A stretch of DNA of 64,000 bases from Timema cristinae (Eukaryota > Arthropoda > Insecta > Phasmatodea > Timematidae), in the NCBI GenBank assembly GCA_039000515.1, contig JBCFYV010000001.1, positions 49,472,184 to 49,536,183 of the forward strand. Direction: 5' to 3'. The position numbers were made by a program, and so were the translations under genes. The notes below the pieces were generated by a model. That model had not been told where the DNA came from. It saw nothing but the letters and a program-made list of their open reading frames with translations, and did no database searches. Positions 23,499 to 34,977 of the stretch are shown piece by piece. How positions within the stretch are numbered: the stretch's first letter is position 1; every line of letters starts with the position of its first letter.

Positions 23499-23771
23499 GA
23501 GGTCTCCAACTAGGTATATCACTGGTTGGTACGGTCATATGATTAAGGATACAGACGATGTAGACACAAGTAGCATTTCTAAAGAGTAAGGACAAAACCA
23601 CACACCTACAAAAACAGAGTTTAGAGTTAATAGTCAGGGCTTTTAAGTTTTGAAATTTTGTATTTAAAAAAAGAAAAACACTTTGTATTTAAAAGTAACA
23701 ATCATTTGTTAAATTTAGAGGTCTGAGATGATAATTATGATTAATATTTATAGATATTATTTAATTTATTT

Positions 23772-23967
23772 TTAGCACCGCGTCTTACTACCTGTTAGGA
23801 TAATACGCCTATGTACTAATTACATTAATCGGTTAGAGATTAGGCAAGCTTAAAGTGAAGGAAATGCATCCAAAATTGCGTGGAGTGGAAAATCATTTAA
23901 GAAAAAAAACCTCAGTGCACCCGGTCGGGTTCAAACTCCGATCTCCCAGTCTTTGGCAGTCTAGTCT
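23772..23967 (-). repeat. SINE-B copy, 5' truncated
   Basis: Begins ttagcaccgcgtcttactac and continues through the diverged body to ttcaaactccgatctccc. The tRNA-like A-box end is missing where the adjoining TIR element begins. Confidence 0.75.
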
Positions 23968-24817
23968 AAAGGTCCTGACACAAACGGTATCCGTAGGTCC
24001 GTGGTTCGTAAGAAATCGATGCTACAATATCAGAATGCTCTGGCCACAGAGTCGTTATCCGTAAGTCCTTACTCCGGAGAAGTTAACAAACTTGAACGTT
24101 CTACAGACTCATTTATACGGACTACCAATCACAGCCAAGTAAATATGCGCAAGTGCATTGAAATAAAGAAAGAATAGCAGTGATAGAATATGTCGCTATG
24201 GAAACATATACAAAATGAAAAGATGGCTACACGCGGACCTATTTCAGAAACATTTTTCTAAAAATCTAATCACCTCAGGAAGAGCGGCTTCAAGGAAAGT
24301 GTTTTCTGAGAAATACCAAGTTCTAAGAAATATTGGCTTTGCTTTTGAAGATTTAACATCCCTATTGTTTGGTTTAAACTCCATTTACTAGCGTCATTTA
24401 ATTTTTTGTAATTGATAAATTATGGATATAAGTGATTTTTCATCCAAAATATTAGTAGGCCTAGATCTGTTTAGCATTTTCAGGCTATTGCACACTTATT
24501 TTTAAGAATGATAGTTAAAATAAAGTTGTAAATATAATTCTTGCGATTGTTCTTAACCTATATTTTAATATAAATACTGGACATTTCTCAACAAAGTTTT
24601 TGGTTTCTTTGATTAGCTGACTGCTTGACGCACGCTCCGTGCTGTAGATCATTTCTTTCGAATTTTTTGAGTGGATGAAGTCTCTTACTATGTCATTGGT
24701 TGAAACAGTCACGTGATTACGGATATTGAGAATGTAATCGCGAGTAGAATTTCTTATGGACCAGCACAGAGTACGGACCACGGACCTAGGGATACGGAGT
24801 CTGTGTCTGGGCTTTAA
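23967..24817. mobile_element. TIR element (about 850 bp)
   Basis: The left end aaggtcctgacacaaacg, tatccgtaggtccgtgg and the right end, in reverse, aagcccagacacagac, tatccctaggtccgtgg form TIRs of about 45 bases. A sequence from its right part recurs around the nested 23.1-23.5-kb element, so at least two copies of this family are adjacent. The 101-codon minus-strand frame inside shows no known motif. Confidence 0.6.
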
Positions 24818-24825
24818 CACAAGAA

Positions 24826-26426
24826 TAGCGTGTTTGACCCATTTGTTAATATTTCATTTAGGGACTATATACATATTATATAAAACATAAGGACCATGCT
24901 TATTTAACAAAGAGCATAATTGCTCAAGTCTTAACCAATGGACGCAGTGCAAAAAAAAAATCTAAGCTAGCCTATAGACATAAAAATATTTTTCAGCAAA
25001 TATAGTATCCAATCATATTTCATATTGTTTAACGTTTTAACTGCCAGTATTAGGTCCTAGAAAATGTGAACTCTCTTGAAGCATGCCAAAATCAGATATT
25101 TAAGTTCACCGTTAGTATAATTGATAAAACCTAAAATAGTCGATTTATAAGATAGTCTGTATTTATAAATAACTTTAAAGTAGTATGATTTAAAGTATCC
25201 AATAGTATATATAGACGATGAAGAGCGATACAGTTTACAAAATGGAATTGACTGAAATCTGCCATTGTGAGCTATAAGTATGTAAAATATTTAAAATATA
25301 TTTAAAAGTTTAAACTGAGCCAGTTACATAAAATACCCAGTTAATAAGTTTCGGGAGTAAACAATCAAACACTAATAAATACCAAACAATTTGGGGTCAT
25401 ACAGTAATAATTACGTTTAACTTTTTATTAAACCGGTTGATAAATGGCTACCGGCAGCAGGCATAATCAAACTTCAACTCAAAACAAAATATAAGTTATT
25501 GATACAGAAATTTACTTACGTTTCATGAAAAATGGGCACCAATAAACACTTCTAGCTCAAATTCAAAATTGATTTCCAAGAATAAGATAAATTTTGTACT
25601 ATCACAAGAAGTAGACACAAGATGGTGTAACTTTAACAGAAAAGACTCGCTTAACAATTATCTACGGGGTTTACACGACTACGTCAATAGAAGATAGACT
25701 CGACCCCAAAAGTATGCCACAAATACTGTGAGAATGCAACCTTTATTGATCCAAAAAGTATTCTGATTAATTAATTTCTACTTGTATCTGTTATAATGAA
25801 GCATGAAATGGGCTATAATGTACAATTAATATGAAAAAATACTTAAATTGTTCAATTATTATATATGTGACACTGTAATAAAAAAATCCAAATAGAGAAA
25901 GGACAGAGAATCACAATTTTAATAAAACATATCCCAAGTAAAGTTTATCTAGCTAGGATTAACATATGTCAAAATTGTTTCTCCAGAACGTTTATTTATA
26001 TATTTTTTAAACAAAATTAATTTAATTCTATTCGAATTTGATCCAAATAAAATAGTACTAAGTTATGAATTATTCTTATTTAAATGTAACGAGATGGTTT
26101 TCTTTTTAATGAGTAACCTTTCTCATTAGTTTATCCTGTCCTCTGATTGAATCATTCAGTACATCTAAAAGCTCATCACATGATTTCGCAGGCATTCTCT
26201 GGTATAGTTTAAAAGATTTTCGTCATGCAACTTCAGTACTTGATAAAAATTGTTAATCATCCACTTTTCTTGACGACACTTCAACACAGAGTGCACCCAA
26301 GTCTCTTATTTTTATTTTCTTTACGCTTTCTTAGGAGGTAACACATACCAACTGCTTGCTTCATATTCAGTGCGAAATTCACTGTACAGTATTGCCATGG
26401 CTTCTTTCGTGTTGAGTGACAGTTCA
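24826..26426. other. unassigned interval
   Basis: AT-rich; apart from the candidate 5' UTR exon near 25.5-25.7 kb nothing is recognised. Confidence 0.4.
25520..25700 (-). other. possible 5' UTR exon of the SR-protein gene
   Basis: Both start exons of the SR-protein gene follow acceptors, so an upstream non-coding exon is required. On the minus strand a clean donor (catgaaac|GTAAGTAAA) ends at 25520, and the upstream 150-180 bases are not recognisably repetitive. The support is one strong donor and position only; the start is arbitrary and other sites are possible. Confidence 0.2.
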
Positions 26427-26489
26427 CAGCTGACTTCTGACAGTCAACATTAGGTATACCTAAATTTTGACTGTCAGAAGTGACAGCTG
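26427..26489. repeat. 63-bp near-perfect palindrome/hairpin
   Basis: The left arm cagctgacttctgacagtca and right arm tgactgtcagaagtgacagc pair almost completely (one 2-base bulge). The loop contains the 14-base perfect palindrome ttaggtatacctaa. It is too symmetric for a typical tRNA or terminator and could be a MITE remnant, a cruciform or a small-RNA precursor. Confidence 0.65.
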
Positions 26490-26689
26490 CTAAACATGTC
26501 TTTTGCAGATCATATGGTTTGGCGTAAGGATACATAATTTGGTCTGGTAACTTTTCAAAGCTGTCATCTGTGAGCTGTCACATAACACACTCAATAGCCA
26601 GCAATTCGACATGGACGCTCTTTATGCCACGCTATCTTTTTTCCCGCAGCCATGCTGCACGACATTGCCACCAAGGAAAGGCCGCTAGT

Positions 26690-26925
26690 GCTCAGGGGTT
26701 CCTAGGGCCTTCTTATACAGGTGTTTCATGACGTGGTGCACAATGAGGTGCTTTTATAAGTACATGGAAGACAATGAGTGCTTTTATAAACTTCCACGCA
26801 TCATTTAGCGTTCACTGTAAGGGCCCTTTTATACGGGCGTTTTGTGACGTGCGTCCTGGGCGTTCGCTTTTATACAAGCAGCATATGCCACGCGTCATGA
26901 AAAGAGTGAGAGTAAATAAAGAACA
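26690..26925. repeat. decayed repeat with tandem-like (t)tttata(c/t)(a/g)ggcg blocks
   Basis: Related segments recur: gggccttcttatacaggtgt, tgcttttataagtacatgg, gggcccttttatacgggcgt and cgcttttatacaagcag, with gtgacg or catgacg following. These resemble inverted and direct end repeats of a non-autonomous DNA element. Boundaries are not clear. Confidence 0.4.
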
Positions 26926-28443
26926 GAGCCCAGGGTTGCCAATCTATTATTTTCTACCAAACGTGGTGGATCCGTTTTGTAGTTGCCATTCCAGGAACAA
27001 ATAAAGTGGTAGGCAATACATGGCCAACCACAAATAATGAATGCACTCCCTACCTGTTAGAGAAATACACTGATACTGGTACTAAGATACACCGAGGTTC
27101 CAACACGAGTGGCGTAAGGGTTGGCTTCCCTGCAGTCTCACCTACACGGTGAACAGAAGCTTATGCCTGTATAATATTCCCTATTGAATATATGCATCTT
27201 GGATCGTCTTACGTCATTTTGGACGCAGCTTTTTCTAGGTATCTTTGTAATTTAAAGTAGTTAAAACAATGAATATGAATAGCTCGAGTTATGTGACACA
27301 TGGGCTTGTATTTTCTTCCACAAAATATCTATTCTTGAATGTATTTGCAAACAGACCCGCAATTCCTGTTCAATTGAAATAAGTATTTCTTGTCCCTTAT
27401 TCTTTGTGTTTGTAAGTGCCGAAAATCGCAGTTCACGGAGGTATGTAGTAGAAAATGACAACAGCGTTCTTACAGCACATTCGGATACTGTTGGGTACTC
27501 CTTCTTTGCTAAAATCCCAAACTTAGCAAGTGGTAGTTCTCCATATTTCAGCTGTAGGGTGCAATATTCCTGCAGTTCGGTGAGCTCTTCAACTTTTCCC
27601 ATAGTGTGTTGAGTTGTTGCTTCAAGCGATACTGCATATGGATTGCGTAACCAGTCATTTTCGTTGATGGTGAGAGAGGGGAAGACGTGTTGCTTCATTT
27701 TATCTTCAAAAACTGACAGATGTTCAACGATCAAGCTTGATGTAATTTCTCCTTGATGATATACTTCAGCTGTAGAAGGAAACATTTACATCTGCTTTTT
27801 TTTTATTTGTAATTTCCACAGTATTAACTTATTTAAGAAACTATTAAGTTTGTCACTTGAGGTTAACATATTTTCTTCTTTGTCTTGCATACTTGCATTC
27901 AAGGCATTTTTAATGGCTGAAAATATCAGCTAAGTAAGCTAGTTTGACACACCACTCCTCATTATTTAATTGGGAAATAGATGCCAGGTTTTCAGGAGTA
28001 AACACGTTTTTACGTTCATAAAATCTTGTGAGAAATTTTCCTCTTGACAGCCAATGAATATCGGTGTGTAGAAATAATGTATCGTGGCGAGAGCCAGCTT
28101 TAAGTTGCATTTTTTGGGAAGACGTGTTTTTAAAGCTCGTGATTTAACGTAGTTGACCATCTTAATAATTAAGTCCAAAATACCTTTAAGTTTGGCTGGG
28201 AGAGTTTTCGCCACTAGATCCTCACGATGTATGAAGCAATGAGTGGAGTACTACGTCCGGAAATTCATGTTTTAGTCTTGCAATCAAACCTTTTAATCTT
28301 CCAGTCATTGCTGGTTCACTATCTGTACAGACAGAAACAATTTTTTTCCAGCATAGTCCATTGTTTTCCAAGGTATTAGAGTGGAGTTGAATATATCTAA
28401 TACTGTTGACGTGTTAAGTAATTCTGTGCATGACCAAAATTGT

Positions 28444-29790
28444 TAGGGGTGTGCGAAGCTTCGAAAAATTGGAAGCCGAAGCGAATCTTGGTGTACTTCG
28501 TATTCGATTTGAACCCATGGTCGACTTCAGCCGCTATTCGAAGCTTCGTCTATTATTCAAAGTCTAGTGATTATATTACACTTATATTTTACATCAAATA
28601 AAAATGAACTGAACTTACCTCAAGAAATAATATTTAATTTATCGTTTTCAGTTTTAGAATAAGTTTGATTTATTTTCTTGGTGGAACTTAGATAATTTCT
28701 AGAACACTTTAAATTTCAAAAAGCCCATAGCATTAAACCTGTAAATCCCTCGGTCACAAACAATGATTGGCACGACTGAAGATGAATCCATTCCTCTTGA
28801 AAGTGCAGATTAAAATAAATAATGATTTATTTTTAAACTGTCACTGTGTTTAATTAAACTTTTGAAGTGTTTCTTGAATTTTGGAATTTTTTTTAATATT
28901 ATAAATTTCACACACACCATCATTTCAGTTGTTTACTACATAAATCAGTATGTACAATTCAAATGTCTGTTACTACATAGGCTAGATTTGAGAGAGAGTT
29001 GAGCACATGTGCGAGAAACATGACAGTCCTTAAATTATTTTTTTTAAAGTATGCAAATAAGGAATACTTACAAACGAAAATTGGTGTTAATTTAGATAAA
29101 ATCTTAGATATTTTACTAGAAATAAAATTAAATAAAATCTACAAAAATATCATGATTTTATACAGATTACAATACTTATTTATGAATAAAATTATTATCA
29201 TCAAGGTCGTATTATTTTCGAGGTTGGCTATAGACGCTTTCAAAATCAAAACCATATTTTTTTTACTAATTACTTGGCAAAATTTAAATGAATTTATAAA
29301 ATCAAAAGTCTCCTTGTTGATTTGTAAAACAGAAAAACCAAAATTGTGTAATACTGGATTTCTTAAACCTATAAATGCACCCGCCGAATTAAATTAAACC
29401 CTATTTTTTTATAACATTGTTTTTGAACGTCCGATAACTCTTCTGTTTTGTTAATTCTTATCTAGTGTGTGAAAGGTTGGTAAAACACCACGCAGGGCAG
29501 ATCCAAGGATATTAAAGTAAAAACATGTTTTTTTTAAATACTCAGGTTGTACACATGAAGTGTTTTTAAAACAAAGTGAGTATAACATATGTTGAAAATA
29601 AGCTACGAATATTAGTGTTAAGAAAAAAATTATGTAATATTTAGTTGCATGTTTGATAAATATACTCAATATAAATATAATATTTTTACTCAAAGTTAAA
29701 TAGAAAATATTCGAACTACGAATTCGAGAATATTTCCTATATTCAGCTCGACTTCGTTTCGACCTAATAAGTGGACTTCGCACACGCCTA
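28444..29790 (+). repeat. left sub-element of the composite hAT insertion
   Basis: 1.35 kb with TIRs TAGGGGTGTGCGAAGCTTCG and CTTCGCACACGCCTA; very AT-rich inside. The 132-codon plus-strand frame at 28999-29397 looks like chance in AT-rich sequence. Confidence 0.65.
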
Positions 29791-30770
29791 ATATAAAGTT
29801 TAATTTATTTTTAATGTGTTAAGAATATATAATTGAATAAATAGAACCAAATTCAATTTTTTTAAAGATCTAGTGTAACCGCATGGCCTCAATTGGAAGG
29901 TGTGTTTGTATACGCATTATATGTTGTGAGTTGCGAATAACAAGACCAACGTTAAGCGATAGTTATAATGATTCCATAAACAAATAAACTAGTATAGGTG
30001 ACCAAAATGGTGGTGTCAGCATTCCTTAAATAGAAACCAGACCAGCGGCCCGGTTAAAAAGAGAGGGATTGACCCCCTTTGGGCTGACAGCACGACATCG
30101 TAACCTAGGGGTCACGTAGCTAGTTTCGGAGCCATGCGGGCCAATACGCCAGTTCACTAGTATTAGTTCAGGTGCTGCCACTCAAGCCCAGGAATCCCTG
30201 TTCGGCGACTATGGAGGAACCGCCCGGCAGTCAAACATGCCATTGGGTAAACCTCATAATATCTTGTTTTCTCACACGCTTCCTAATATTCTTTAATTTC
30301 TTTCATTCTAACTTAACTTTTAACATAACATTTTTGATTTCTATATTAGTGTTAATAAACCTCTTAAAACCAAGTCTAACGTCAATCACGATCCCACACA
30401 AGTATTACCTCCCCCTTATCCTCGGCCAAGGACATCCTGGCAGATCAACAGGCCCACACAATTCAGATACACAAGGGGGGTGGGGGGGAGATACTGGTCT
30501 AGCTGGGCCGACTAGCTCTTTTGCTGACTTGGATGAGTTATGCCGATCTTGTCAATCACTGATGTCAATCATTTAGTTAATTTCTTTTCAATATTACAAA
30601 GGTAGTATACAAAAAAATAACATACATTTTTTTAATATACACAATTTTTTGTTGGTTAAATTCTTAGGAAACATTAAGTTAAAAAACATAAAAACCGAAA
30701 TATGTTGTGCCAATTATTTGAAAAAGGTGGAGGTTATTCTTAAGACCTCTTTGATAAAAATATAAAAAGC
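29791..30770. other. spacer between the two hAT sub-elements
   Basis: The first 200 bases are AT-rich. From about 30.03 to 30.58 kb composition is more balanced (gccatgcgggccaatacgcc, aggaaccgcccggcagtc, a G-run at 30475-30490), unlike the surroundings. It may be the 5' region of a retroelement or host DNA carried between the sub-elements; I cannot classify it. Confidence 0.45.
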
Positions 30771-31221
30771 TAGGTGTGCGCGAAGCTTCGAAACTTTGAC
30801 TTGGCTTCTAAACAAACATCAAATTTAACTTCGCTTCGAAACCAATTCTGGCTTCGAAGCTTCACCAATAAAAATATTGACAGCTAAAATATTCAATTTA
30901 TGTTCAATTATATCCATTCTGAGCTGTTATTTACATTACAAATTAATATTTATATGAAAAAAAAACTGACGTAATTTAATAGCAAGCTGTGACAATAACT
31001 TGATTTGTCAGATTAACATGAACTATTACAAACAATGGTACAATAAAACATTTTTCAAGTAGTCTTAGTGCATTAATTATATAAATAACCATAACATAAT
31101 ATTGTTTCAAGCATAAAACAACTAAAAGAAAATATTCGAACTTTGATTCGGATTTGAGAATATTTCATATATTCGATTCGAGTTAGCTTCGAATTGAAAA
31201 AGTGCACTTCGCACACCCCTA
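30771..31221 (+). repeat. right sub-element of the composite hAT insertion
   Basis: 451 bases with ends TAGGTGTGCGCGAAGCTTCG and CTTCGCACACCCCTA; a shorter relative of the left sub-element, sharing ttcgaa-rich termini. Confidence 0.65.
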
Positions 31222-32054
31222 AAAATTGTTCAAAGATTTCATTATCGTCAACAATTCTGATGTAGCTCAATTTAAGAAATTTTTGGCTGATGTCCGTTGA
31301 CTCATCCAGCTGCAGGGAGAATATTCACCCGTCACTCTATTTTTAAGTTACATTTTTCACAATATCTTAAGACATGTCATCAATACGACAAGAAATTGTA
31401 TCATTTGACAATATTACTAAAGATACTTCTTTCTCATCTGCATCTCCTAAAATTGATTTAACAATTTGTTTGCATGCAGGCAAAATCAAATACTCAGGAA
31501 TGGTGTGTGGCTGCATCTTCATTGATACTATCTCAGCCACTTTATAGCTATCTAATTGGGCTTTTTCAGCTATAGTTGGGTTGTTTTTCACCATAGATTT
31601 TGCTTGTTTTACACTAGAAGAGAATAAACGGCTAAAACAATTCCTGTCTTTTCCAGTCAAATGACTGTGTTTTGTATTTAAATGTATTTTTAATTTACTC
31701 GGAACCATTACTAAGTTTTCCTCCACAGACCACACATTCAGGAATAGGGCAGTTTTCAGGGCCAGCATACGCGAATCCAAAGCTCGGGTAACTGTCGTTC
31801 TTGTGAGTTGTACCAAGTAACGGTACTGCCTGCGAAGCAGATTGCATGGAACTCAGACTTGCAACTTGTTCGTTTGCACATTTATTTACACTTTGATATT
31901 CCACTGATGCATTAGGGATTTCTTTTCTCCGTTTTACCAAAAACGTCCATTTCTGACGTAAGTTTGAAGTATTACCATCACAAACGATCGTGTGTGGCGC
32001 TTAATCTCAAGGAGCTATACTGCACCGTGAGAGAGAAAAGTGTGAGAACCACCG

Positions 32055-34843
32055 ATATATACAATCATATTCATTGATGCTCAAACTAAGAAAATTCGTA
32101 AATAACAAACAAGTATGCTACCACAAGGCATGCCAAGCATTAATATGAATACAGGCGCTAATTATTTTCGTCTGCTTTTATATTGTCGTTTGTTTAGCTA
32201 TATCCTCCCCGTATAGTAGTATTTAGGTAGGATGAAATATCTTCCAGAAAGGACTTCCGACTACTGTTCTAGAAGACCATTTATACTGCCAAAATATTAA
32301 TATACATTAGTTTTTCGTACGAAATAGAGACTTGAAAAACAGGTATCTTACCAAAATCAGAGTATAGTAATACTTCCTAAAAATCTTTAAACTAAATGAT
32401 CGTTTGAACGTAAGACCACTCACGCAAACAAATGTAATCAATTTGTTAGCTACTTTACCTATAATATTGTTTATTTAACTTATTCTGATACCGACAAACA
32501 AGGTAATCGCTAACCTAAATATATTTTAGTCTCAACAATATGTAAACAACATCGGTACTAGCTAATGTATCATTTTCTTCACTTGTATCTGTACACTATT
32601 ACTTGTGAAACTGAATTGTATATTCTTTAATGTACCGGTATATATTTACTCATACAAGTGTGATACCATACTTCACTATTTTCAAATTATAAACATAATG
32701 CACCAGATACATGTTTTCGGACAAGAGCATTGAACAAAAACCCAGTTAGATGTGTCCTTGTCAGAATATAGATAATGACAAACTTGAGAGTTACGCTTTG
32801 GGCCTTTGTAAGGGGAGTATTTACGTTCATTCAGAATAGTGTAGAGATCACTGAAAACACATAACAATATACTTTTTTTGACCTCCTAACTAAAGCTTAG
32901 GCAGGCGTTGACGGGAAAACCATCTTACGAGAACAGGCAATATCGCCAATCTCTGGGTCTGGGCTAGCCTTAAAAATAGTCTCAAACCCAAATGCTAAGC
33001 CGATCTTATTTAGCAACTTTATAACATCGAACTATTAACTAATTAATATTAAATTCATTCAATGAAATGTGTTTAATAGACAACTTAAATAGTAATAATA
33101 TTTGTAGTAATTAATTTAAACAATGAAAATATTATGTTTTCTGCTATTGAGTAAGGCGCCCATCGCTTTCTTAAATAATGATGGCGGTGTACCTTGAGGT
33201 CCGCAAAGATATGGGAATCAGCTGGTTAATGAACTGGCTGTTATATATTTTGTTGAATAAAACAGATCGCCATTTTGATTATCCTTATTTTAGGGAGTGT
33301 AAATATTACAACCATGTGTTTGTGAATACCATAGTATTTTTTTCAGTACGTATAAAGCAATGAATAATAAACTAAAAATGTAGTTCACTCTTAATTCCTA
33401 AATACTGTTTTCAAATAATGGTACAAACCAGTTTTTGCCACTTAGTGCCACACAAATATATCATTATATTTTGATGAGTAACTTATTTTCAATTTTTAAC
33501 GGCCTTACGAATATAATATATTTTGGCGGCCTTCTAAAATGTAGATTTGAAAATTTACACTAATCAAGGTATTTGGCTTAATCTGTACACCGTAAATACC
33601 GAGGCCCCGACAAAATTATTTGTTCTGATAGTAATATTGGCTACCCCACTAAGATTTATAGCCCTGTTAGGATGTTCCTTTTGCTTTTTGATTTTTTCCA
33701 AACAAACCACAGAAAGCACAACATTTGAGGCCAAATTTCAAGTTTAATTTATGTTTACATAAGTATATTGACTCTCCTTAAATTTATATTTGTGTTTTAT
33801 CAAATAGAAAATATTCTGGGATTACTAGCATCTGGACACCTAATTTGCTATATAGGTCTATTGCGTCTATATTAGGGAAACCCTAGATTTTATAGACTAT
33901 GTATACTAAACATGTAAACATTTTTTATTATATTACTGAACAATTTGTCAGAAGCTGAGAAGTTAGTTGTTGCCGAGTTAAATGCTTGGTTTAGTTTAAA
34001 TAGTAGGCCCTAATGTCACTATTAACACACACTAGGAGTAGGGCTAACCAGGCCCTGACACAAATAAATACAAATTTATCACCAGTTTGTGTTACACTTT
34101 AAACTTATTTGGAAGAAAGACAACACTTGTAACTTACAGACATAGTGAAGCTTGGAAGATCAAAATGATCTTCAGGTTAGGGTATCAATCGTAATAATAA
34201 ATTGAAAAATCACACCTATTTATGGGAATCAAGTCTTCCGGGGGATCTGAAACCCTCTGGACGTGCATGTCGAGGTGTAATTTTTGAATTTTCGAATGTT
34301 GCTTGATACAGTACAAACTGTTAAATTGTTGCAAACATTTTGAGTATTTATAACTATCAAATCAAGTAGCTTGGTTATTAACAGCATTTTGATATTTTTG
34401 GGGCAATTTAGTCTATTATGATCTCTTAAAAGCCTGCTCAACTCAGTTTATCTCCTGCTTGTTTTACTAAAGATGATGCTATTTTTAAAGTCCTAAAAAA
34501 CTAAACTAAATCTGGTTTCTACTCATGGTGAGCCATGTGTTTGAGAGCTGTCAATTTTGACAGACTGTGTCAATTATGCAGATGTAGGATGAATATAGCA
34601 AGAACCGTTACTTCTTATTGGATACTCCACATTTGTCTCTATATGAAATAGACTTAATTGGTTGTATTTAATGCATTCTGACTATACTGATAAAAAGTCG
34701 ATACATATTTATACTTTGACCTACATCTCACAGATGGATTAAACCAAAATCTCATGAAGGCTTATACTTTAGTCAGAGCTTGACTTTGGGTATATAAATT
34801 ACTGTAGTGCAAATAATTGTGCAGCCGGATACCGATCGTGGAC
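32055..34843. other. intergenic interval upstream of INO80
   Basis: AT-rich, no recognisable element or exon. The INO80 promoter and 5' UTR should be in the last few hundred bases; no TATA box is convincing. Confidence 0.45.
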
Positions 34844-34977
34844 ATGGCCGAGACCCAGCAGACCATGGCTCCAAGCAGGGAGATGGCCAAACCACTCCAC
34901 ATCCAGCAGTTGGAGAATGCCCTGGACGTCAGACCGTTCTTGGCTTATGTTGAACAGATAGTCAACACACCCATCAC
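34844..34977 (+). CDS. INO80: INO80 exon 1 (start codon)
   Basis: The ATG lies in gacATGG, and the exon ends at donor GTGAGT (34978). It encodes 44 residues plus two bases: MAETQQTMAPSREMAKPL, then HIQQLENALDVRPFLAYVEQ. The AKPL-x-Q-LE-AL pattern is that of the vertebrate INO80 N-terminus. A second ATG lies seven codons on; the first was chosen because nothing in frame argues for a later one. No TATA box is evident upstream. Confidence 0.87.

Larger units (their letters stand above)
28444..31221. mobile_element. composite-looking hAT insertion (2.78 kb) with 8-bp duplication
   Basis: Outer ends TAGGGGTGTGCGAAG and CTTCGCACACCCCTA are near-perfect TIRs, flanked by aaaattgt on both sides (28436-28443, 31222-31229). 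Inside, a right-type end (CTTCGCACACGCCTA, ending 29790) and a left-type end (TAGGTGTGCGCGAAG, from 30771) define two related sub-elements around a 980-base spacer. It interrupts the ZBED5-like hAT pseudogene, so it is younger. No transposase is encoded. Confidence 0.78.
27261..31950 (-). pseudogene. hAT transposase pseudogene (ZBED5/FAM200-like)
   Basis: In order on the minus strand: YPSFGFAYAGPENC with ECVVCGGKLSNGS, then PSKLKIHLNTKH after a frameshift (a BED-type C2...H2 finger); HTIPEYLILPACKQIV; FSLQLDESTDIS (first catalytic Asp region). Then comes the insertion, followed by VCTDSEPAMTGRLKGLIA, DLVAKTLPAKL, TDIHWLSRGKFLTRFYE, and the C-terminal frame 27261-27785. This is the motif order of ZBED5/FAM200-like proteins derived from hAT transposases. 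Stops and frameshifts are frequent, so it is non-functional. Codons flanking the insertion read EQF|WSC once the 8-base duplication is counted once. Confidence 0.8.
27098..32054 (-). mobile_element. ZBED5/FAM200-like hAT transposon, dead, split by a later insertion
   Basis: On the minus strand the coding remnants run N- to C-terminal from about 31.95 to 27.26 kb. The outer right end, in reverse, reads cggtggttctcacacttttc, typical of Charlie/Buster-type hAT ends. A weaker match, ccgaggttccaacacg, lies near 27.1 kb, so the left boundary is approximate. The coding part is interrupted at 28.44-31.22 kb by another element. Confidence 0.65.

Noticed and set aside
24515..24820. 101-codon minus-strand frame
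   Set aside because: It runs across the end of the TIR element and includes its inverted repeat; no domain.
28999..29397. 132-codon plus-strand frame
   Set aside because: Lys/Ile/Leu-rich translation of very AT-rich transposon interior with no motif.
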